Source of the DNA: Trichopria drosophilae
Taxonomy: Eukaryota > Arthropoda > Insecta > Hymenoptera > Diapriidae
Direction of reading: 5' to 3'
Assembly (NCBI GenBank): GCA_030407085.1
Contig: CM059583.1
Span: 205,900,001 to 205,964,000 of the forward strand
Length of the DNA stretch: 64,000 nucleotides
Below, one piece after another: positions 9,231 to 19,076 of this stretch. The translations under genes and the position numbers were made by a program. The notes under the pieces are model-generated. The model was not told the origin of the DNA and ran no database searches. It was given only the letters and a program-made list of their open reading frames with translations. How positions within the stretch are numbered: position 1 is the first letter of the stretch; every line of letters begins with the position of its first letter.

Positions 9231-11629
9231 TTTTTTTTTTTAATTTTTTTTTTGACGGAGGGGGGAAATGCATTAGGAACCATAGGGGGTTGAAGATGTT
9301 GTGTAACCCTCCGTGTGTCGGACTCTCTCACCTTTGATGTTAACGGCAAGGTTTACCGATTAAAGCTCTAACCTCCCTTGGCCTTCCAGAATCCACGTGT
9401 GCAGTCTGCAGCAGAAAAGTGGCTCCGACATCCATCTCCTCCGCTGCAGACTGCACCGGGCCATTTCGTTTGCAACTGTAACCACTCCCTCTACCATTGG
9501 GTTAGTGCTTACAGGATCTCGTGGGTCCTCAGTAGACGGAGAGATCCCAGCAGCACTGCTTTCTGCATTCGGCCTGCGATGGAATTTGCATGTTCTTGAA
9601 CAGGAGTTCCTGATATTTCATCTGTATCGTTGTTATGGGAGCCTGACCTTCCTCTGTGCAAATGAACGACTGCACACTTGTCCAATCCGAATTCCATGCC
9701 GATATCTCTCGAGTATGTGAGGGCGATGTTCAGAGATCGATGTAATTGATCTTCGCCTGATGCGTATAATTTAAGATCGTCCATATAGAAAAGATGGGTG
9801 ATCTTATGTACACGTTCACCAGGCGGTCCACACATGTACCCTTGAGATTTCCGGAGAGCAACGGATAGAGGCAATAGTGAGATGCAGAAGAGCAGAGGAC
9901 TCAGAGAATCTCCTTGATAGACACCTCTTTGGAATTGAACCAGTCTAGACATGGTTCGACGCTTGTCCGATGTCATGACAAAGCGTGTTTTCCAAATAGG
10001 CATCAGGTCTTCTACAATTCTCACTATGTTTGGGTGGACATGGAGGCGTTTGAGCAACAAGCTTAAAAGCTCGTGCGATGTTGAGTCATACGCCTTCATG
10101 TAATCCAGCCAGGCTATCGACAGGTTACGCTTGTACTGGACTGCGTCCTGACAAACACACCTGTCGATAAGCAAGTTGTCCTTGCAGCAGGATACACCCA
10201 TTTTGCAGCCTCGTTGTTCTACTATCCGTTGCCACACCGGTTTCACGGATTTCTCAATACGTTCGTTCAAGATGTTAGTGAACAATTTGTATAACGTATT
10301 GAGACACGTGATCGATCTATGGTTTTTCGGATCGGACAAGTCTCCCGATTTTGGGATCAGTGTCGTTCGGCCCTCCACCAGCCAGTGCGGAATGGGTTGG
10401 TCTCCATTTATATAAGAGGTGAATATTCGGGCTAGGTGTTGATGGACAGAAGTGAACTTCTTCCACCAATAGTTGTTAATTCCATCCCAGCCCGGCGAGG
10501 AGAAATTCCTCGCTCCTGTGATGGCATTTTTCACCTCTAAAGCACTGACGGGTGGGCAATCTTCACTTTGTTGTGTGACTTCGTCGCACAACTCGGTGAA
10601 AATTTTAATACCTGGAGTGTCTGCATTAAGCCTAGATGTTCTCTCGTAGATGCTCCCCCAGAATTCCTCAACTGCGGCCATCGACGGAAACTCGCTTGAG
10701 GCTGCGATACGATGTTTGAAGAGGTTGGAAGGATTCGTCCAAAATATTGCATTTTGTCGTATTCCATCCTCCCGTCTTTGCAGCCTCTTTTTGGCATCCG
10801 CCAAAACCCGAATTGTATCCGCCAAACGTTGCTTGATGTTCAGCAACTTCAGCTTGTTCAGTGTGTGATAGTACGTCCGCAGTTGTTGTGCGAACTTCTT
10901 GACTTTTGCTGTAAATGAACGGCCAGATGTTAAATAGTCGATCACACACTGAACTCGGGAAGCGAGCTTCCGTGTCAGTCGAATCTTGCCGTTCAATTGA
11001 GACATGCGTTTTGTAATCTGCCGACTCCCCGATATCTGTGTCAGATTTCGCGGAGTCACCAGATCACTTGCAGCCTCGTAAACGGCACAATTGACTTGCC
11101 ACAGGTCGCAGTCATCTGGAAGAGCATCCAGAAGTAGGCTATTTGCTCTGTCTAATTCTCGTTGTTTAGGCAAAATTTTTGTTGTCAAATTTTGCCTAAA
11201 CACGAGTGTCGTGCTTTCGTAATGTGGAGCATCTCTCCTAGCACCGCGTACGGGCTCAGTTGTTATTGCCCGCACATCCGGTACCGGTTGACAGCTGGGA
11301 ACAACGAAACCCGTCTGCCTCAGATAGGCCACATAATCTCTCAGTTGTTGTTGAGAAAAGCGATCTGCCAGTTCGGGATGCATTACTGCAAACCGACTGT
11401 GCATTCGCGCCATGTAGCCTCTCTGTTGCGGACAGCTCTCCTCGTAGCAGCGCATTAGATCTTGCCTGAGATCCTCCGTCCACTGAAATCGTCCATGGGC
11501 ATTCGTACGTTGTTGTCAGGAGCCCTGCGCGTTGTATTTCTTCTAACCGCAAATACAGGGAGTAGGGTGGTTGGCCCTACCCCCCGTTGTTGCATTGTGT
11601 TACGCGTCATTCCCTTTGGGCCCCCTGTT
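9231..11629 (-). mobile_element. R2/R4-type non-LTR retrotransposon, copy 1 (internally deleted)
   Basis: This minus-strand copy carries an N-terminal DNA-binding region and reverse transcriptase, a 3' untranslated region of about 250 bp and a poly(A) tail (T runs at 9231-9253 on the plus strand). Its 3' untranslated region is nearly identical to that of copy 2 (compare 9255-9600 with 11651-12000). It lies directly after the poly(A) tail of copy 2, so the two are head to tail. The thumb, zinc knuckle and endonuclease are missing. Confidence 0.85.
9509..11455 (-). CDS. Non-LTR retrotransposon ORF: Myb-like N terminus and reverse transcriptase, endonuclease deleted (648 aa)
   Basis: The element protein would cut target DNA and prime cDNA synthesis on it. 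The first ATG is at 11455, but the frame is open back to about 11510, and the upstream residues RFQWTEDLRQ suggest the Myb-like DNA-binding start lies before that ATG. The reverse transcriptase is clear: LIPKSGDLSDPKNHRSITCL, AWLDYMKAYDS, RGVYQGDSLSPLLFC and FYMDD near residue 556. After GMEFGLDKCAVVHLHRG the frame jumps to a tail (SIAGRMQKAVLLGSLRLL) that also ends copy 2. Thumb, CCHC knuckle and endonuclease are therefore deleted. The join uses sequence that in copy 2 encodes MKYQELLF, here read in another frame. The frame is open but the protein would be non-functional. Assignment to the R2/R4 (Dong-like) group rests on the endonuclease seen in copy 2. Confidence 0.85.
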   Translation of the reverse strand: MRCYEESCPQQRGYMARMHSRFAVMHPELADRFSQQQLRDYVAYLRQTGFVVPSCQPVPDVRAITTEPVRGARRDAPHYESTTLVFRQNLTTKILPKQRELDRANSLLLDALPDDCDLWQVNCAVYEAASDLVTPRNLTQISGSRQITKRMSQLNGKIRLTRKLASRVQCVIDYLTSGRSFTAKVKKFAQQLRTYYHTLNKLKLLNIKQRLADTIRVLADAKKRLQRREDGIRQNAIFWTNPSNLFKHRIAASSEFPSMAAVEEFWGSIYERTSRLNADTPGIKIFTELCDEVTQQSEDCPPVSALEVKNAITGARNFSSPGWDGINNYWWKKFTSVHQHLARIFTSYINGDQPIPHWLVEGRTTLIPKSGDLSDPKNHRSITCLNTLYKLFTNILNERIEKSVKPVWQRIVEQRGCKMGVSCCKDNLLIDRCVCQDAVQYKRNLSIAWLDYMKAYDSTSHELLSLLLKRLHVHPNIVRIVEDLMPIWKTRFVMTSDKRRTMSRLVQFQRGVYQGDSLSPLLFCISLLPLSVALRKSQGYMCGPPGERVHKITHLFYMDDLKLYASGEDQLHRSLNIALTYSRDIGMEFGLDKCAVVHLHRGRSGSHNNDTDEISGTPVQEHANSIAGRMQKAVLLGSLRLLRTHEIL

Positions 11630-12985
11630 TTTTTTTTTTTTTTTTTTTTGTCGGAGGGGGGAAATGCGTTAGGCACCATAGGGGGTTGAAGATGTTGTGT
11701 AACCCCCCGTGTGTCGGACTCCCTCACCTTTGATGTTAACGGCAAGGTTTACCGACTAAAACCCTAACCTCCCTTGGCCCTCCAGAATCCACGTGTGCAG
11801 TCTGCAGCAGAAAAGTGGCTCCGATATCCATCTCCTCCGCTGCAGACTGCACCGGGCCATTTCGTTTGCAACTGTAACCACTCCCTCTACCATTGGGTAA
11901 GTGGTTACAGGATCTCGTGTGACCTCAGTAGACGGAGAGATCCCAGCAGCACTGCTTTCTGCATTCGGCCTGCGATGGAACTTGCATGTTCTCGACAGGC
12001 CGGAATGCTTTTGATGTTTTGGAGGAAAGTTAGTCTCATTCCTCCCAGCACTCCAATTATCAGCACGACGAGCTTGATTTTGAATCCTCGATACAGCTTG
12101 CGCATCTCGAACAGGAGTTCCTGATATTTCATCCGTTTTTCGTCCTCTTTGCTGACTATATTTGTTTCTGCTGGTGCAGAAAACTCGATGACGAAGATGG
12201 ATTTGTCATCGAAGTCAACAAGGACGATGTCAGGCTTATTAGCTGATATTTGCCTGCTCGTCGGGAATGAGTAATTCCAGTATATTCGGCACGACTCATT
12301 CCCGAGAACGGATTCAATATCAGTGGGGACGTACGGCAAAACTGGGGTTGCATCAATACCATAAGTGCTGCGAAGATGGTAATGCAGCACTCGAAGAGCC
12401 GCATTGTGACGTTCGATGTATGCTGAAACTGCATACATTGGGCATGCTGCCAAAAGATGCATGAGTGTCTCAGCATGACATCTACACAATCTACAAAGCG
12501 TACTCTGTACCGCCTGGTGTAAGATGTTCTGGCGATACGCTAAGGTATTGATGACCCCATCCTGGCACGCAAAGATAAAACCCTCGGTCTCGGATTTCAA
12601 GCCGGCTGATCTTAAGAAGGAGAAGGTCATCTCTGCCGACAAGCCAAGTTGTTGGACATTTCGAAAGAATTGTCCATGCAACGGCTTGTCGATATGCCTT
12701 CCCTCCAACATACGGAGTTGTTCCTTCCGATTGTTAGCCCTGAGACGCACTTGGCACAGATTGATGACTGATTCAGCCTCCTGTGCACCACTACGTCCCA
12801 CGTTGAAAACCAGACCGAGGTTTCGCGCCGCCCCCTTCCCCTGAATTTCATGCTGATGTACTAGCATCATCAGGGGATCCTCCGTTCGATTAATCACGTC
12901 GCAAGCTGTTTCGAGGACCAATCGGTCGTGCATACACTCCAGGCTTAAAAGGCCACGACCTCCTATATTTCGGGGCAAATACAGT
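11630..12985 (-). mobile_element. R2/R4-type non-LTR retrotransposon, copy 2 (5'-truncated)
   Basis: Minus-strand 3' half of the same element, from the region after the reverse transcriptase to a poly(A) tail (T run 11628-11649 on the plus strand). The upstream boundary at about 12985 is a run of TTA repeats. 5' truncation is typical of incomplete target-primed reverse transcription. Confidence 0.85.
11905..12978 (-). CDS. Non-LTR retrotransposon ORF: zinc knuckle and restriction-like endonuclease (357 aa, partial)
   Basis: The frame begins without ATG (TTG at 12978), reading LPRNIGGRGLLSLE, a post-RT motif of this group, so the start is a truncation point. Residues 162-179 form a knuckle CRLCRCHAETLMHLLAAC (C-X2-C, H, C). 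Around residues 249-265 the endonuclease core reads KPDIVLVDFDDKSIFVIEF, with the Pro-Asp and distal acidic residue of the PD-(D/E)XK fold, followed by EDEKRMKYQELLFEMRKLY. This combination is established for R2/R4-type elements, which nick specific sites. The tail matches the end of copy 1. Two copies with complementary losses suggest one active family in this genome. Confidence 0.88.
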   Translation of the reverse strand: MPRNIGGRGLLSLECMHDRLVLETACDVINRTEDPLMMLVHQHEIQGKGAARNLGLVFNVGRSGAQEAESVINLCQVRLRANNRKEQLRMLEGRHIDKPLHGQFFRNVQQLGLSAEMTFSFLRSAGLKSETEGFIFACQDGVINTLAYRQNILHQAVQSTLCRLCRCHAETLMHLLAACPMYAVSAYIERHNAALRVLHYHLRSTYGIDATPVLPYVPTDIESVLGNESCRIYWNYSFPTSRQISANKPDIVLVDFDDKSIFVIEFSAPAETNIVSKEDEKRMKYQELLFEMRKLYRGFKIKLVVLIIGVLGGMRLTFLQNIKSIPACREHASSIAGRMQKAVLLGSLRLLRSHEIL

Positions 12986-12998
12986 TATTATTATTATT
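12985..12998. repeat. (TTA)n microsatellite at the 5' edge of copy 2
   Basis: Five uninterrupted TTA-type units (TAA on the element strand) abut the 5' boundary of copy 2. Dong-type R4 elements are known to insert in TAA repeats, so this may be the target, though the tract is short. Confidence 0.6.
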
Positions 12999-13233
12999 GT
13001 CATTACTATATTATAAAACGGTTTAAAAATAGAAAAAATAAAAAACAATATAGGATAAAAAAAAAATGCTTATAAAAGTATACTGTTTTATTAACCTTCC
13101 ATTTTAGGGTGTTTGGGATATTTATATATTAAGTACTCGTGGAGTATATTCAATAAACTTTATTTTTATATTTCATAATTAAACATTACAATAGTTAATG
13201 AATATATTGAAAATACATATTATGCGTTTCCTC
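12999..13233. other. AT-rich sequence
   Basis: No coding or repeat signal apart from A-rich runs. Confidence 0.35.
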
Positions 13234-13854
13234 TCATTGAAAGTCACACTTGACACAATGCTTAATCATAGGAGGTTGTCCATCTGGCACGTCGCCGCTG
13301 GCCTCAAAATGTGTGTAGCATCTTCGACATTCTCTTATATCAGGATGCATTTGCATAGCAGGTGGTAAGCAGGTCCATGCTTCTTCAATTTGTCGTTCAG
13401 CAAACATGCAGATGAAATCGATCGGTAGACATTCTATATATTTTGTTTCCATCAATGCGAGACGTTTCACTTGATAATAAATCCTTAATGAACGTTGAAG
13501 AGATGCAGACTGTTCAAGTAGATTTCCCAATACCCAATTTTTAAGTATTTGCACATTTTCTTTAGTGCAAGTTCCATTAAGCGAATGATTTTCACACTTC
13601 TCCGACAATTCATATTGCTGCTGTTGCTTCAGTTTTTTCAGATATGGGCAGTCCAAAACGTCGAGGTCAATAACATTTTCAGCGTTTACTATATCCTCCA
13701 ACCAACATTTTTTATCGACTCCTTTTATATAAATTTTGTTCTCACATTTAATGATATCCTCCAAAGTCTCGTTTATAGCATGTAACGGATTTTTTAAGGC
13801 GAATATAAATATTTTTTTATTACGTCAATATTATAACATTTTTCTATTCTATTT
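13234..13854 (-). CDS. Unrecognised ORF ending in a zinc-ribbon-like pattern (partial)
   Basis: I do not recognise the product. The minus-strand frame is open from 13854 to the stop at 13234 and has no ATG in its first half; the conserved-looking part starts about DIIKCENKIYIKGVDKKCW. It contains paired cysteines (CENHSLNGTCTKENV), a helical stretch (VQILKNWVLGNLLEQSASL, RSLRIYYQVKRLALMETKYI), the string CMFAERQIEEAWTCLPPAMQ, and a C terminus CRRCYTHFE...HCVKCDF. The final pattern of two CXXC pairs about 26 residues apart with a His before each end resembles a zinc ribbon. Codon use looks coding and there are no stops over 200 codons. It could be the last exon of a host gene or a piece of the neighbouring Polinton; no splice acceptor could be fixed. 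Confidence 0.5.
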
Positions 13855-15474
13855 CACAAAAAAAAAGGATGTTCCGCTACATGTTAGAGTTCTATCTCGC
13901 ACTAATAAATAATTCGCATTTCGACTATTTTATTTAAACTATTCGCTTTTTAAATTCGGTTCAATTGAAGAAAATAAAATGATTCAGTTCAGTCTCCTCT
14001 CGTTATATAAACGCTTTTCATTCATTCAATCGCGAATATACGCCTAATTACAAGTTTTATCTTTAACTATAAATCGTCACTCACAAATCTCTCGCACACA
14101 TTTAAATAAAATCGAATTGGCCCGGCGATGCCAAAATCCGTGCTCACGTCACACGTCCTTGATTTCCTTAAATTAGATATCGGTTCCAACGGGGAACCTT
14201 CGTTCACTTAATTTGAAACTCCTATTTTTCTTTTTAGTTCAATTGACTTCTGACGTGAATTTATAGGGCGTATCGGAGCCATATTTATTTCTCAAAAAAA
14301 AAACCACTAACGACACGAACTGTCCTTTCCGGATGCTTTATTTTGGTCTTTATTCCAATGCACGGTGCAAACTTCTATTTTAGGGCGGTCACCAAAATAT
14401 CGTCACGAAATCGCGCGCGCACTGAAATACCTGGTGATGCGTCGTGCTTGACTTCCTGGTGCTCCTCAGGTGAAGATCAGCCGGATATTTGAACGGCGAC
14501 AGAGGTCAGGACGATGGCGAAAACTTTGCCGGGTCACCCGCAGATGATGGTGCCGATGATCCTATCGACAAAGACGACGTGGTGTCGATGATCCTACCGA
14601 CAAAGACGACGGTTACGGAGACAATGGTAAATGGGTCGCCACACAGATGATGGCGTTGATGACCCTGACGATGGTGACGACTGCTTCGGAGATGGCAATG
14701 ACAACAGCGACACGACTGCGACCCGACAGGACAATTTGACTACAAAAAAGGAATCCCATCACGTTTATTAATGTTCGCTAATTTATTTGGTGTCTTCTTA
14801 CCCGATCGGCCCAATTGCCGCAGCCGGCCGAACCACACGCGGTCGCCGCTCTATCAGGAGTCCTAGCGAGGAAAGCGATGCGGAGCCTTCCGAACCGGCC
14901 CTTTTAACATCTCCGATTTCCATCAGCGTGGTTTTCTTTTCCGGTGTTTTTGTGAACACCATAACATCCGCGTTTGTGACGTCACTCTAAGCTTTCCGCA
15001 ACACACGTGCTTAGTACTCTTTACGCGCCATCTGACCGTCTCTTTTCCGCAACTCTCTTTCGGCGCGATTTTCAAATATCGGTATCGCCCGCCTCTGATT
15101 CGATCGCCCGCGAAATTCAAATGTATGGTCGCGCGCAAAGTTCGGTGTAGCCGTACGCTACCAGCATCAAAGGGAACGTCGCCAGATTGCCATGGTAAGT
15201 CGTGGTAATTATGTATTAACCAGTTATTGACTCTTTTATAGTTTAAAGGTAACCACACCTATTGATATGGCGCTTTAAACACAAAAGTCTCAATTTCACC
15301 GACGAAAATATTCATTATAGACATTTCCTTCGGTATGAAGCGATTACCTGGCCCGCGGAATCCCTGCACGTCTACAATCTATTCCATTTCGTACGATACT
15401 GATTCACTAGCAATTAAAGTATGACTATATTTTATTAATTAGTTAGCGCATGCGCAATAATGGCTAAACCCCTC
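13855..15474. other. Intergenic sequence, GC-richer between 14.4 and 15.2 kb
   Basis: No protein is recognised. A TATATAA box lies near 14005. A direct repeat GATGATCCTAYCGACAAAGA occurs at about 14554 and 14589. The complement of GGGCGGTCACCAAAATATCG near 14383 looks like an LTR-end plus primer-binding pattern (TTTTGGTGACC, also seen near 34463), which hints at a minus-strand LTR retrotransposon relic. The left terminal repeat of the Polinton should lie here, but I could not identify it. Confidence 0.4.
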
Positions 15475-16112
15475 TCAAACCAACTTCTTTACATTTCCAT
15501 TTATGGGATTATATTCTACAATACGATCATGTAAAATTAAACAATAAGCAGAAGTGTTTACAGGAAAATTTTCTTTTGATTCAAATTCGAGCCGCACATC
15601 GACAGGTGCGTGTTTTAAAGCTTCATTCTGCTTAGAGCAATCAATAATGATTAATGGAGCTTTCTCTAAAAATATTGATTTATTCAATATAGGTTTACCA
15701 TTAACATTTTTATTACAGTAACTAGCTTGAAAATTGATATACATATCGTGTAATAAAGAAAATTGATTATTTGCAATATCAAGGTTTAAATTACCATACG
15801 GATAATGTTTTTAATTCAGAAATACTTTAACATTACTAATGTTACAATGATCAAACAGGCTAGCATTTTTCGCCTTATCATTTTTTCGTGCTGTTTGGAA
15901 GCCGATAATAAGATATCGTGGTTTTTCTAGTTGTGTCGCTGTTTTCACGGACCACACGTGGGATGATGTTACCGGTAATAGAGGATATTCATAAAGTTCT
16001 CATGTACGGAAACTTAAAGATATGCAAGGATCTTTTTCAATGAAACGTAACAGCTGTATCCTTCCCCTATCAGCCAACGTCACATATGGAACTAACCATT
16101 CTATTTATTACG
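15475..16112 (-). pseudogene. Polinton major capsid protein, C-terminal part
   Basis: The protein forms the hexon-like double jelly-roll of the virion. This part reads, in one minus-strand frame, IEWLVPYVTLAD, ELYEYPLLPV, VWSVKTATQLEKPRYLIIG, FDHCNISNVKVFLN, YPYGNLNLD, and the end CLILHDRIVEYNPINGNVKK. Two in-frame stops break it: a TGA between SFRT and ELYEY (near 16008) and a TAA between FLN and KHYPYG (near 15812). The N-terminal part lies at 18336-18837. The two halves are separated by 2.2 kb of inserted sequence, and about 50 residues expected between them appear lost. Recognition comes from the family pattern of the C terminus. Confidence 0.88.
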
Positions 16113-16941
16113 GACTAATCAGGGAGCGGAACCGTTCAAGCAAACTACGCGTGGTTGTTAAATAATATGAGTTTATTGTAAACTTTAAGGTAGCGGAGAG
16201 GCGACGATGTTATTCAGTCGGATTTTCGTCGAGTACTAAACTAACCTACTCGAGGTTGGTGATGACGACTGTCCTTTTTTTTACAAACAAAAACGAATTG
16301 TTTATATAAAGACTACCGTTGTGTAGAAACGTATTCATATTTTTCTAGTTCGAATTTCGCGCATATTTATGTTCGGTTACCTACATTACCGACCGATTCA
16401 ACTTAAGTTATCCGAATAATCATAGTATAGACATTCGACATAAAACTATTATTTTCAACACCCCTTCCATGGTATTTTAAATAGGAAAGGTGCAAAATAC
16501 AACAGTTCCTGTACGAAACGTCCCCAGACGACTAAGAAACTTCGAGGATCGATGGATTCAAATTTCATTCGAAGTCGCCAACGATACCTCTTAGTTTGAG
16601 ATTATTTATTTCGCTTTATTTCGACTCGGAGTCAACATGATCTTTCATGCATCCGATATAATTCCCGCATTCCGAACCTTTAAACTTCTTATTCGCCTAC
16701 ATTCCACACTGAGTCGTAGATCGGAGTTTCCGCCATATGATTTCCGTTAAATCAATGGATCCGATCCCTAGTGTTTGGAACGAACGGGTTACTGTTAGTT
16801 TAAAGGGGAATCGCATGGGCGTGATCGTGTTCGTGTTCGTGTTCGGGTTCGTGTTCGTGCTCGTGCTCGTGCTCATGCTCGTGCTCGTGCTCGTGCTCGC
16901 ATCGTCATTACTATATATATATTCCACTATTACTATATATA
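16113..16941. other. Inserted sequence inside the capsid gene, unclassified
   Basis: It starts just after the capsid motif IEWLVPYV on the minus strand. No coding frame is convincing. It contains the hexamer microsatellite at about 16829-16900. It might belong to the same insertion event as the MITE beside it or to an older one. Confidence 0.4.
16829..16900. repeat. CGTGYTC-type hexamer microsatellite
   Basis: Degenerate repeats of GTGTTC, then GTGCTC, run for about 70 bp. The Val/Leu-rich and Ser/Thr-rich reading frames across it are by-products. Confidence 0.8.
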
Positions 16942-18295
16942 TTGTCCACGCGTAACAATGAAATCTAAGGGAGACTTTATTCAATAAATGTTGTTGACTT
17001 GAACTCGTCATATCTCCTCAAAAACTGCATGAAAAATTCTGAAATTTTCAGGGTACATGCACAAGATAGTGGCGAAAGAGATTGGTGAAGTTAAGTTAAC
17101 AAAATATCTACCGAATTATTAATAATAATTAACAAATGTAGAAGTAAATTTAATGAGCTCGAAAATTCGCCGTTTGCAAGCTATATCGAGAAAAAGTGTG
17201 TTACAAAATTTACGTTAGAGAAAACTTCCAGTGGGAAAGTTGTTCGTCAATGTATGACGAAGATTTCTGCAAAGTTTCAAATTTTTTGGAACTAAGATGC
17301 GTTAATTATACGTTATTATCTAAAAAACGCGTGGGGCGCTGATGCCGGCGATTCTGCACGCTTCATTTCATACACCACATACAAGGAACATACGAGGAAC
17401 AAAACATTCTGTATAAATTTATGATTAATATTACTTTATTTACAGACTTAATAATATTTTGTTGTATTTTTAATTTATGTACAGTACTTTTTCAACGCAG
17501 ATTAGTTATTTCCTTTCAGACATGAAAGGTTTACAGGAATCGCTATGGCTTTTTCTTCCCGTTCTTCTTGAATTATTGTTTTTGTCGCTCATTATAAACA
17601 AAATTTACTGATCACGTCATGAAAAATACTTAGTATAATATTAAATACAATATTTCATAAGACAAAACGACTTCCCTTACCTTACGGGACTCGACGTGCA
17701 TGAACTTGTAAAACATTGTTGTCGTATAATAGAAGAGGCGGAAAGTTTAAAAATATTACATCTTATATTAATCTAATATAACTTGCTAATTAACTAATAA
17801 GTATTAATTTATAATCAATATCAAACATAAATTTGTACAGAACGTTTTGTTCTTTGTATGTTCCTTGTATGTGGTGTATGAAATGAAGCGTGCAGAATCG
17901 CCTGCATCAGAGCCCCACGCGTTTTTTAGATAATAACGTATAATTAACGCATCTTAGTTCCAAAAAATTTGAAACTTTGCAGAAATCTTCGTCATACATT
18001 GACGAGCAACTTTCCCACTGGAAGTTTTCTCTAACGTAAATTTTGTAACACACTTTTTCTCGATATAGCTCGCAAACGGCGAATTTAATTTACTTCTACT
18101 TTTGTTAATTATTATTAACAATTCGGTAGATATTTTGTTAACTTAACTTCACCTATCTGTTTCGCTACTATCTTGTGCATGTACCCTGAAAATTTCAGAA
18201 TTTTTCATGCAGTTTTTGAGGAGATATGACGAGTTCAAGTCAACAACATTTATTGAATAAAGTCTCTCTTAGATTTCATTGTTACGCGTGGACAA
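16942..18295. mobile_element. Foldback MITE with arms of about 470 bp, TA flanks
   Basis: The left end TTGTCCACGCGTAACAATG pairs with the right end CATTGTTACGCGTGGACAA. Pairing continues through TCAATAAATGTTGTTGACTT, the AAACTGCATGAAAAATTCTG block and CATACACCACATACAAGGAA near 17369 (complement near 17865). The unpaired centre is about 17440-17800. TA lies immediately outside both ends (16940-16941 and 18296-18297), consistent with a Tc1/mariner-type target, although a 2-bp match is weak. There is no transposase. It sits within the split capsid gene. Confidence 0.8.
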
Positions 18296-18335
18296 TACTT
18301 TTTCGACCGTTTGAGAGCGCGACCCCTTTTAAGAT

Positions 18336-18837
18336 CCATGTCCTCAATTATCTTACGATAATCTTCAGCAAATCCGAGAATCATACTCAGAGGCATGATC
18401 ACATCAAAATAACCATTATCATTTGTTATCTTTAGATTTGAACTAGATATCCAACCTGCATTGATTAAAACGAGTTCATCATTTGGCGTGTAAGAAGGAT
18501 ACCCCTTCATCAAGCTAGTAATACCAACATTTCTATTTCGATCAATTTCAACACCATTCAACTCATACCGCGCCTCATCAAATAAATGACAGATTGCGTT
18601 AGACGTTAGATTAATATTATTTGCTTTAGTTCCGTCGGTTTTCGTCAATCTTCCACTAACATGTATCAAACTTTTACACGGTAAAATACATGAATCTTGA
18701 TTTTGCACAGCAATACGAATTTCATCATTTTTACCAAAAGAACTTGTATTGTAAGATTGATGTGAATGCAGCTCGTAATGAGCGACAGATTCGTCGAAAA
18801 CGACTGGGTTTTGAATGCTGAGTATTGGATCCTCCAT
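18336..18837 (-). pseudogene. Polinton major capsid protein, N-terminal part
   Basis: The frame starts with ATG at 18837 and reads NPVVFDESVAHYELHSHQ, NDEIRIAVQNQDSCILPC, GRLTKTDGTK, NAICHLFDEARYELNGVEID, NVGITSLMKGY and MILGFAEDYRKII near 18340. These are characteristic of the Polinton double jelly-roll capsid. After YRKII the family pattern stops and the frame runs on into the inserted MITE until 18250. The frame is also open upstream of the ATG, encoding a hydrophobic run (IVIAVVVFAYL, then IIIIAI), while the overlapping frame codes the small ORF at 18731-19018. The true capsid start may therefore lie upstream and be frameshifted. Confidence 0.9.
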
Positions 18838-19018
18838 TATTGCTATTATGATAATGTGCGATAAGTATGCAAATACAACAACGGCAATAACAATTTTTAT
18901 TATTCACTGTTTGATATTGTGATGATAATGTAACTTGAGTCCCAAGCTTTTCAGAAATAGAGCGTTCCGACGTGTTAACGTCTTGCGAATTTGACGACGA
19001 CTGATAAGTTTTCTCCAT
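18731..19018 (-). CDS. Small ORF overlapping the capsid start (95 aa)
   Basis: ATG at 19018. The first 40 residues are polar and Ser/Thr/Gln rich (KTYQSSSNSQDVNTSERSIS, VTLSSQYQTVNNKN), then a Cys-rich stretch CYCRCCICILIAHYH overlaps the upstream extension of the capsid frame. A single frameshift near 18895 would join its polar start to the hydrophobic run of the capsid frame. It is either the real N-terminal extension of the capsid gene or a small membrane protein gene whose end has decayed. I do not assign a function. Confidence 0.4.
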   Translation of the reverse strand: MEKTYQSSSNSQDVNTSERSISEKLGTQVTLSSQYQTVNNKNCYCRCCICILIAHYHNSNNGGSNTQHSKPSRFRRICRSLRAAFTSILQYKFFW

Positions 19019-19076
19019 GATGGGTTAATATTATAGTAACTATTAAGGTTCTGACCATTGTACATAATACCCATTG

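Noticed and set aside
9397..10415. Plus-strand ORFs over the non-LTR element
   Set aside because: They are shadows of the minus-strand reverse transcriptase frame.
16737..17011. Val/Leu-rich ORF on the plus strand and Thr/Ser-rich ORF on the minus strand
   Set aside because: Both run through the CGTGYTC microsatellite and have no other support.
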